From the NCBI GenBank assembly GCA_037367355.1, contig CM074696.1, positions 3,844,001 to 3,908,000 on the forward strand: 64,000 nucleotides of DNA. The letters are read 5' to 3'. The stretch's first letter is position 1. Every line of letters starts with the position of its first letter. The stretch is from Neoscytalidium dimidiatum (taxonomy: Eukaryota > Ascomycota > Dothideomycetes > Botryosphaeriales > Botryosphaeriaceae). The position numbers and the translations under genes were made by a program. This document shows, piece by piece, positions 55,919 through 64,000 of this stretch. The notes below the pieces were generated by a model. It was not told where the DNA came from. It did not search any database and saw nothing but the letters and a program-made list of their open reading frames with translations.

Positions 55919-57133
55919 CTACAACCAATCATCGTCCACCTCATCCTCGCCACCGAAGTCGTTTTCGAAGTCCATGTCGTCGAAGTCCAGCATGTCGTTC
56001 ACCCGGTCCACATCGACCTCTGAGGGAATGATGTAGGGGGCTGTCTCTGGCTGCGAGAACCAGGGGGTCCATTGGTCGAAGTCTGGAGCAAGGTTGGGGG
56101 GAACCACCGTCCCCACGGGAACCTTCACATTCACCCGCTCGTTCAGGAAGAGGTCTCCTGCAAAGAGCCTCAGACGTTGCATATTTCGCAAATCGAGGCA
56201 TCCACGACGACCCCTGACTCCGTCAAAGTCCCAGATGGAGAATCTGATATCCTCCAAGGAATGTTTTTGCTGCATGAATATGTCCGTCCAGACATCCAGA
56301 TCCAGAGACCAATCTTTGTCGTACGGGGAGTCTGCGTCAAACGGGTCGGGCGGAAGGTAGTTGAACACTTTGAGAGCTCGAGGAATGGAAAGAATCTTTT
56401 GAACGGCGTCGGCTCTTGGCATGCAGTAACTAAGTCGGAGGGTCTCGAGAGGACTAGATCGGGAGAAGCGGTGGGATTGCAAAGCATCCAACAAGGCGCA
56501 GTCTTGTTGCAGCATTTCGCACTTGTGCAACGCGATCTCACGCAGGGTGGGATGCAGGAAGATGTGCACGAGTGGGCCAAGTGTCCAGTCGGCACCGGCG
56601 GATGCATTTTCAAAGTAGAGTTGCAGGGTGGTGAGCCTCGTGAGACATCGATGTTCGGGTGGGACATGAAAGCTTGCTTTGGCGAATAGTTCGCACAAGT
56701 CATGGCGGTAGTAGAACACGTCATGCCACTGGTCAGCCTCTTCAGCGGTGCTCGCGTCTTTCGGATCGCGAATGCGGGAGACAAGTTGGAGGGTTTCCAA
56801 ATTCTCGCAGGCGAAGAGACGGGGACAGAGCATCAGACAGGTCCAACGAAAGCGACTCCCGCCGTCTTCATCAAGACGATCGGTGGAGAAAAGGCTTGCA
56901 TGGCGCACAAGGGCGTGGCGTCCGGGACGTTCCCTGAGAGCCAGAGCGAAGCGACGTGCTTGGCGGAGTTTGGTGACTTTGATCTGTGAATAGAGCTGGC
57001 GCTCGGCAATGTGGCGGAAGCGTTGGGAAACAGTGCAGAGGCATCGAAGGTCAGCTGCGGCATCAAGATTGCTGAAGATTGAGGCCAGGATTTCCACAGG
57101 CAGTTGATCCAGATTCAAGGGCTGCTGCTCCAT
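55919..57133 (-). CDS. F-box protein with acidic C-terminal tail
   Basis: Single exon, 404 residues. MEQQPLNLDQLPVEILASIF then SNLDAAADLRCLCTVSQRFR and HIAERQLYSQIKV make a typical F-box with its following helix, closely like the neighbouring gene (LRCL.VS..F...AE.QLY). Leucine-rich segments (LETLQLVSRI, LTTLQLYFENA, LETLRLSYCMP) suggest an LRR-type substrate region. The end is acidic (FGGEDEVDDDWL). The pair at 54.1-55.5 and 55.9-57.1 kb looks like a tandem duplication that has diverged. Confidence 0.85.
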   Translation of the reverse strand: MEQQPLNLDQLPVEILASIFSNLDAAADLRCLCTVSQRFRHIAERQLYSQIKVTKLRQARRFALALRERPGRHALVRHASLFSTDRLDEDGGSRFRWTCLMLCPRLFACENLETLQLVSRIRDPKDASTAEEADQWHDVFYYRHDLCELFAKASFHVPPEHRCLTRLTTLQLYFENASAGADWTLGPLVHIFLHPTLREIALHKCEMLQQDCALLDALQSHRFSRSSPLETLRLSYCMPRADAVQKILSIPRALKVFNYLPPDPFDADSPYDKDWSLDLDVWTDIFMQQKHSLEDIRFSIWDFDGVRGRRGCLDLRNMQRLRLFAGDLFLNERVNVKVPVGTVVPPNLAPDFDQWTPWFSQPETAPYIIPSEVDVDRVNDMLDFDDMDFENDFGGEDEVDDDWL

Positions 57134-58796
57134 ATCGCAGAAGAGACGTGTTTGTCTCGGTTTTATAGATGTTGGAGTCGAGCAGCTGATGCAGACGGCG
57201 AGCAGTGGGGATAGGTAGGCTCACGAAGCAGTAAGACGTTGCATCGCATGTCTTGCTCAGTAGCCTGACTCCTTGGAGCCGACATCTGGATGAGATGGCG
57301 CTCCAATGTAGCAGGGAACCAACGGCGAGGCCGAAGGCGGCAGCGTTGGCGATGCCTGTGATAGCAGCAACGGAGCCGAGAGCTGGAGAGATGGCGTTTC
57401 CACCGCGTTAAGCTTGGGGGTGCAGCACAGCAGCAGGGCGGGTGCGCAGGTGGGCTGGTGGGCTGGTGGGCTGGTGGGCTGGTGGGCAGCTGAGCAGCAG
57501 CTGGGAACCGAGGCGGCCGATGACGCAGTGGCCAGTGCGTTCGGCAACGACTTTCGGAATTACGGACATGAACCCAATCTCGACCCCTCCCCCTCCCCCT
57601 CGCGGTTTAGGAAAGCAGAGCCTCTGTCAGGCCAGGGTGCGGTGTACACGTAGTCGCTGACCGACCGTTGCTCGCGTTGTCGGCGGGCCTTACGGGAGAT
57701 GGCCGAGACAAAGCCAGCTCCGCGGACCCAGATCGGAGACAAGAGCCTACTACCATCCGGACGATCCCCATCAGGCCCCGACTACCTTGTGCACGGCAGA
57801 GTCAGCGAAGGCAGATACAAGATCTTGGTCGTCACTCATGGCAATCCGCTTGACCTGCTGCGAAGTTCTTTGACCGCTTTCTGCTCTCTTCAGAGCGTCA
57901 TCATGTTAGTGGCTTCCACGACCGCCCTGGACCGAAGAAAAGCGAGGTGCCGCAGGTATTCTCCGGACAGTGCGTGTCCTTACATGGATTTCTGTGCAGT
58001 TGTCAGTGCACTGGTGGATACGAACGAACACGCACATAGCTGTACTTTGTTTATCCACTGGCCCACCCGCCGCCTTACTCCCTCGGCACTGCATGTATTT
58101 TACATTGCACTCTGAACTATACATGACCAAGCATACGAAGGAGAAATATCTAAATTCCGAAGGTAGCTATAAAAAAGAAAAAAGAAAAGACCACAGGCGC
58201 AAATACCATTCACAAGAAGAGCAGGTCTCGTCCAGCCTGGCAAAGAAAATATAACGCATAACCAATACATGTATTTCTTCCTTGTTTTCCGCACATTGTG
58301 CAGCTTCACGGTAACATCCGCGCTATCTTCCATGCTGCTTCATTGGCCATGTTTGGACACGGGCAGTTGTCCGCCTCCCGGTTTGGGTCGCAAAGATCCA
58401 CTTCAAAGTGGGCCACGCCTTGCAACTTCACCAGCTCGTCATTCCAGGAAAGAAAGAATGCAGCAGCTCATCACCAGAAATGTCACAGAGTGGTTCGAAT
58501 GATACAAGAAAGAGACTTCTACATTCTGGCCCCCATGCAAGGACTATTCGTGCTCGCAAATTTTAGCCAACTTGAGCGGCATTCTGACCTTTCCAGTAGA
58601 ACCCCCGACAGCATGCGTCGCCGCTGCTTTCGCCTTTAGCAATGGAATTGACCCTGGCTATTTCTAATCAATCGAAAATGAGGGCTGCGAAGGCACAAAA
58701 TTGTGTCTACAAATACCTCCTTCCAGCCGCAGTACCACCTTCAGATTCATGGCCACGCCTATCATTGCAACTTGGCATTGTCTTTAATCGTCCAAT
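57134..58796. other. Intergenic region between F-box and CorA-like genes
   Basis: Contains a short GCTGGTGG tandem repeat near 57450. A 138-codon frame from 57699 (MAETKPAPRTQIGDKSLLPS...) has no motif I recognise and is not annotated. The last 600 bp precede the CorA-like gene; no promoter element is obvious. Confidence 0.45.
57449..57486. repeat. GGGCTGGT tandem minisatellite
   Basis: Four to five adjacent units of the octamer GCTGGTGG in an otherwise unremarkable stretch upstream of the F-box gene start. Confidence 0.75.
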
Positions 58797-61700
58797 ATGA
58801 GCATGACCGCTGCGCCCGGGAATCCCGCTCCATCTCTGGGCGGCAGTGCCGAAGGTCCAAGCGAGGACGATGTCATACGCTTCATCGGTAAAACACCGAT
58901 AGCGCACCTGTTTTCCCAAGTGAAACTACTGACATGAATTGTTCAGGTACGCACGAGAGCACGAGCTATGCCATATCCATGAATGACTGCCTCCAAGTTC
59001 CCTCAGAAACAGAGTTTCCTCCCTTCATGCAGAAAGGAGACGACACTTTCTTCAGATCTTACTCCTCATTCGGTGACAATGGTACAACCGCTAGTGTCAA
59101 CGCCCACGGACGTCTCATCCACATATCAAGATATCTCGGTGCTGGGCGGTCCGGTCTATTCTGCGTAGACCATCCTAGCATATCTGCGCCCGTCTATGCC
59201 CGTAGCCGAGAGAAGGAGCTCATGGATCTCTCTGTCGACCCGAAGAAAGGAATCGGCCTTCAACCGGAATCCCTATTCCAAGAATCAACCTCTGTTCCGC
59301 GCTTAGAGTTCATCCATGATCGCTGGCCACGATTCACCAAAACGACAAGCCAAGGAACCTTCACCTTGCAATACTTTGCCCGAAATGGTACAATAATACA
59401 AGAATGCATCTTTACTCGAACGCCAAAGGATCTGAATCAGCAACACGAAGACAACGATAACACGCCATCGGACAGAGAGCCCGATCAAAATCAAGCAAGC
59501 GGGCCTCAATCGCGGGAGAACCAGCCGGCGGAAACTCAGAACCAAGACAATCGAACCCAAAGAAGCCCGAGCCTGGGCAAATCTGCATCTGAGATCAACT
59601 TTGAGACGCCCCCGCGAAACACTTCAGTGCCAGGAGACCAATCATCGGCGTATCAGTCACTCTCCACATATCCGAAGTTCGAGTTCAATGCAGATTTGCT
59701 GGTCAGGGATCTTCAATGGGCTAGTCCAAGCTATAACGGACCAATCGGATATCCTCGCCCAGGACCACAAGGTTATAGCCTCATTATGAGGCTGCCTTTA
59801 GAACCGGATCCAGCTGATAACACCAGCCCTGCTGCTGAATCTACTGATCAGGTGCCGCGGCCTGGAAGCCCTCCGTTCAGCAAGCCAGCTGAACCAGAAG
59901 CAGTTGGGTTGGTAATATCCGTGTTCGTCAACGGGCAACCGCGGAAGATCATAGAGGGAAAAGATAAATCAAAATCTGAGTATCTCATCCAGTGTTGGAC
60001 CCCCAAGGATTTCGAGCACTTCCACAAAAATCGAGAATTGAAGGTGACAGTAGCTTACAAGCTCCGGTTGATGACTACCAATCCTTCTTGGGAGTCTCAA
60101 CTGATCCGGGCATCTGACGCGTCTGTAGAGAGGGTCTTCTCTAACACGAAGTTTACGAGTTATTCTTTGTCGAAATCTGTGTATTTCAACTTCATCATGA
60201 GGCGTAACTTGGAACACATCCTCTCGGTTTGCTGCATCCCCATCCCGCGAGGACCTGTCTGGGACGATGAAACCGAGAAGCCCTTCCATGAATCCCAACA
60301 GCATTATCCCATCGCACTGACGTGTGGGGATATCTCAGGCCATCGGACAGACACAGAAGCATCTTTGTGAGTGTATGCGTTTAAGGATCACTCAATAACC
60401 AGCTAACTATAGTAGCTATGCGTTCACCTTCCTTCTCACTCTGAAAAAAAATCTTTCCAGCGATCTTGAGTTGTATGAACGAATTGCGAAGACATGTGCT
60501 AGACATGTGGACTGGATAGTTTCAGAGGAAAAAAGCGGAAAGCGTCCACGTCAGTTCCTCGCCGAATATTGGTTTAACTTTGAGACGGTCCAAGGAGCAG
60601 GTGCACGAAGAAGTCTCGCGGATACCTCCGTGCAGCTTATCAAGATTGCCACTTACATACATTGGGACATAAAACATCACTCCTGGCGACTGAATCCGGA
60701 GCAATTTACGCACTACCTCGAAAGCAGTGCCTTCCCGCTATTTCATCGACTAGAAAATCTACTCAGCAGCTGGGTCAATTCCTTACTAAAAAAGGATCAT
60801 CGGGACTACTTCATGTTTCCGCGATCTTCCGATTCAGGCAAGCCAATGTACTTTCTGGCAGACCATTTGTGGATGTGGAAGGCTCTCAAAGCTATTGAAG
60901 AGCTCGACGGCTATCTCGCGTACCTAAAGAAGAGTATCGGATCACAAAACATGGGTAGAAGCCCGGAGTTGAACTTGGCGTCATCGTTGTTGCTCTACAA
61001 CTCCGAAGAATGTCGGAGAAGTGCTCAAAAGCGTTTCACGATTACCGACCCCGTTACACAAGAGCGTGTTTTAGCAACTTGGCGTACTTCCGAGAGAAGC
61101 AGCTACCTTATCTGCTCGGAAGATGCGAGCCTTTTCCTCCACGAAGACTTTTTCGAAGATACAGGCGCAGAGAATCCACAAATTTGCTCCGTTTGGGAAA
61201 ACACTTTGAATGCCCAGCATCGCTTCCCCCCGGTATTTGGAAAATCCAAATTTTCTGAGGCATTGAGACACACTCTTACTCGTACGGGAAATTCTCTGAG
61301 CAACACAATCAATGAGGTTCAATTCAGGAAGGCGCTGGGGATTCTAGCGGGTACTACGAGCTCGAGCGGACTTTTCCCGACTTTCTCGACCGAGAATACC
61401 ATATCACCAGCCACTCAACCTTCCGCAACCCATGCACGGGAACCCAAAGTCAATCACTGGATTGCAACTTTCATGCTGCCTTACGTATTCTGGCGAACAT
61501 TTGTTAATGGGGCATGGGCCACAGATCAAACCATTCCTTCTGAGGAAAATATCTCGAAGGAACCCCAATTAAACAGCATGGAAATGGCACTCAATTCAAC
61601 AATCCCCTTTAGAAAAGCTCAAGACCAGATGAGTATTCTCGACGACAAGAACATCGTTGAAGCTCCCGATGAATGGCTGCACGATTGCCCCGACTTCATG

Positions 61701-63533
61701 CATTTCAAATTTGAGAATGACATTTATGATGAGCTCAACAAGAGATTTGGGAGTCTCATGGAGCTACCACAGAAGTCCGCGGAGATAGGCTATTTCAATG
61801 CCGTCCAGAAATTCAAGCGAGACCACAACGATGTCGAGAATCCCGCAATTGGTTACAAGCTGGACATGAATACCCTCCCGAAAGCTCTAGGAGAGTGGCG
61901 AGCGGGAAAGAAGCAAAGACTCATCAGAAAAAAGATTTTCTGGATTACCAACAACGTCGAATCCGTCCACTTGGGCTTCCTTTTAGCTGCACCTGCTTCC
62001 GAGAAGTCTGGGCTTTGGGCGTTTTTCGAGAGACAGAAGTCTTTTGACGCATTCTTCTTCGACCACACCTCTGTGCTTGAGAACAGATGGACAACAGGCC
62101 TTCAGCTGTCCTTCTACAAATTGAGCGGGGGAAATTCTTCATCTTCAGCAAGTCCACACGGACTCGATCTCGATTTTGCACGAGAGATGATCGGTTTTCG
62201 ATTCAACGGAGACTTCTTTGATCGCTACTGGACTTGTCATCTCATAGGATTTAGCTCCCCAAATCGCGGGAAGTTAAAGCGGTCAGCACTGAACGATGAG
62301 ATCAAGGATTTCTGGGAAGACACAGCCCCTCCAGAGCCAGACCGAGATTCGGAGACGACTTCAAGCCAGAACGACATGACCTCTTCAAATACCAAACGGA
62401 ATTTAGAGGCGATTGACAGTGCCAAAGGCGCGGCAATTATGGGGATCCTTCAGAGCCAGAAGGATAAGCGAAGCAAACGATCTTGGCAGCAACGAAAAGT
62501 CCTGGAGCTTATATTGTTCGACGAAATGATTGAAAAGGTCACCGAAAGCGCCGAAAATATTTTTCAGAAGATCAGACAGCTCGCACCAGAAGAAATGGGT
62601 GGGGGCAACGAAGACAACCAGGAACTGGGGGCTCTCAAGGACAAGATCGGCTTTTCGAAAGTCGACAGCTGGAGTTACTTCTCCTTGACTCAGAGATTGG
62701 AGACAGCGCAGCAGGTTCTCGATGTTGTCGCAGAAGATTTGGACAAAACACTCTCGACCATACAGAGTTGGAATGATCGTGAAAATGACCGTGGAAAAGA
62801 AAGGCCAAGGTGGACAGAGAAAGATGAGAAAAATCATCGGTCTGCACTTCGGAAAATGGTGATCTCGAACACGCAAAAAGTTCGCCAGCTCCAAAGGCTT
62901 CAGACCAGGATGCGAACTCTCAGCGAAACTTTTTCCAAGAAGCGGGACCAAATTCGGGACGACATTAGCTTTCGTGGAGCTGAAGACACTCGCTACTTCA
63001 CTTACGTCACCGTCATCTTCCTGCCGCTAGGATTTGCTGCCAGTGTCTTCAGCATGGGCGGGGCACCGGGAAACAAATTGATTATCCAAATGGTCATAAC
63101 GACAGTGATAACTTTCATTGTAACGGCTTTCGCTTTGTGGGTTAGCATAAAGAGATGGGGCGATGTGAAGAAACAGACGGGCCGTATGCTTTCCAAGAGT
63201 GCTGGGAAGGGACTTAACGAATCACTCAATCGACAACCTCGCTCTCCTCTCATGAAACCAGCAGAGCGTACACATACCCCGCAGTCTGATAGCATCTTCA
63301 ACACCGACTCAAGCAGGTTAAGTTGCGTCAACGAGAGAAGCGAACTCAACATGGGCACGAGCAACCAGAAACATCGCATGGCGGGGTGGTCGCCAAGAAG
63401 AAACTTCAAGAACGCTTTCCAAGAGGTGGAGGACGAGAAAGAGCATCTCGGTTTCAGAGAGCATCTCAGGGAATTGTCGGAGAAGATACGAATGCGCAAC
63501 GCTCCCAAAGATATCGAGGAAGGAAGGGAGTGA
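58797..63533 (+). CDS. Very large CorA-like membrane protein
   Basis: Exons 58797-58887, 58947-60366 and 60413-63533; introns of 59 and 46 nt; 1543 residues, phases consistent. The N-terminal two thirds have no domain I can name; there is a Gln/Ser/Asp-rich insert (NQDNRTQRSP). A coiled-coil region precedes two membrane segments near residue 1365-1430: TYVTVIFLPLGFAASVFSM and IIQMVITTVITFIVTAFALW. This is the arrangement of CorA-like metal-ion transport proteins, many of which in fungi have long N-termini. The family's GMN signature at the end of the first membrane segment is replaced by SMG (SVFSMGGAPG), so Mg2+ transport is doubtful. The C-terminal 150 residues are basic and Ser-rich. Confidence 0.8.
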
Positions 63534-64000
63534 CGAAGCTCGAAATTTTGAAAAATCTTTGAAATTTTCTATGTTTCCTTCATTCATATCCAAAAAATGG
63601 TCCTACATACGTCACTTATATTGTAGTTTGCTCGTTAGTCAGAAATTTATTAGAAGTGCCAGCAGTTTTGAAACAAGCACGTAATCAATTGTATCGAATC
63701 CACAGTCAGGCTATATATATGAGGAGTCATATCTTTTGCCTATAAATGTTCCTCACAAAGCGGACTTTACGCGCGACAAGGAATGATAGGAAGCAGAGCA
63801 AATGGAATACCATGACCAAATTACCAGTCAAACACACTATGTCATACAGGAAAACAGGAATCTCTCATGCAAAGTGTGGAGGACAGTATTAAGGCCACTA
63901 GCCACCACTGTAACAAGTGCGGCTTCGTACTCTTTCAGCTCGATAATATTAGAGCGAAGCATTAAACCCCCGTCTCACGGTGCACCCATTCGAGCGACTG
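63534..64000. other. 3' flank of the CorA-like gene
   Basis: 467 bp, AT-richer than the coding region. No gene, repeat or RNA seen up to the window edge. Confidence 0.45.

Noticed and set aside
57699..58115. 138-codon frame between F-box and CorA-like genes
   Set aside because: No recognisable domain or signal, weak start context and no supporting splice sites.

Overview
This window looks like a filamentous ascomycete nuclear genome (Pezizomycotina; a Dothideomycete is my guess, with low confidence). The evidence is short GT-AG introns (mostly 46 to 126 nt), typical ascomycete gene content (PAS kinase, Zn2Cys6 and C2H2 regulators, P450, F-box/LRR proteins, CorA-like transporter, Thr/Ser-rich wall protein), GC-rich exons, and a short AT-rich stretch with a strong repeat-induced point mutation (RIP) signature. 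No prokaryotic features, tRNA, rRNA or CRISPR array were seen.

Layout, left to right: the 3' end of an unidentified gene (1-392); a PAS kinase of the Psk1/PASK type (2387-6396); a repeat island (7600-9296) in which two hairpin elements flank RIP-mutated DNA; an MFS/DHA1 transporter (minus) divergent from the ER t-SNARE Ufe1; aspartate aminotransferase; a BTB-domain gene, a PAP2-family membrane protein and a C2H2 regulator (all minus); the mitochondrial ATPase Afg1; a small secreted Ser-rich protein; an aquaporin-family channel with altered pore motifs; a cytochrome P450 converging on a Zn2Cys6 regulator; a TMEM97/EXPERA-type membrane protein; a 1266-residue repeat-rich cell-surface protein; a broken DEAD-box-like gene; a group of three F-box-type genes plus a possible fragment (49.5-57.1 kb); and a 1543-residue CorA-like membrane protein.

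I spliced the genes by hand and checked that the reading phase is kept across every junction. Most genes are housekeeping or regulatory and do not form one pathway. The regulator next to the P450 could be a local regulatory pair, but nothing in the sequence proves it.

The most unusual material is (1) a family of about 85-91 bp hairpin elements with a shared core (GAAGCAGTCGTCCGGACG and its complement), six recognisable two-armed copies plus degenerate pieces, one of which sits inside and appears to have enlarged an intron; (2) a dispersed repeat of about 120 bp present in opposite orientation 44 kb apart; (3) the decayed DEAD-box-like gene with CAG-to-TAG type stops; and (4) two introns that are multiples of three and stop-free, one lying in the activation segment of the PAS kinase.
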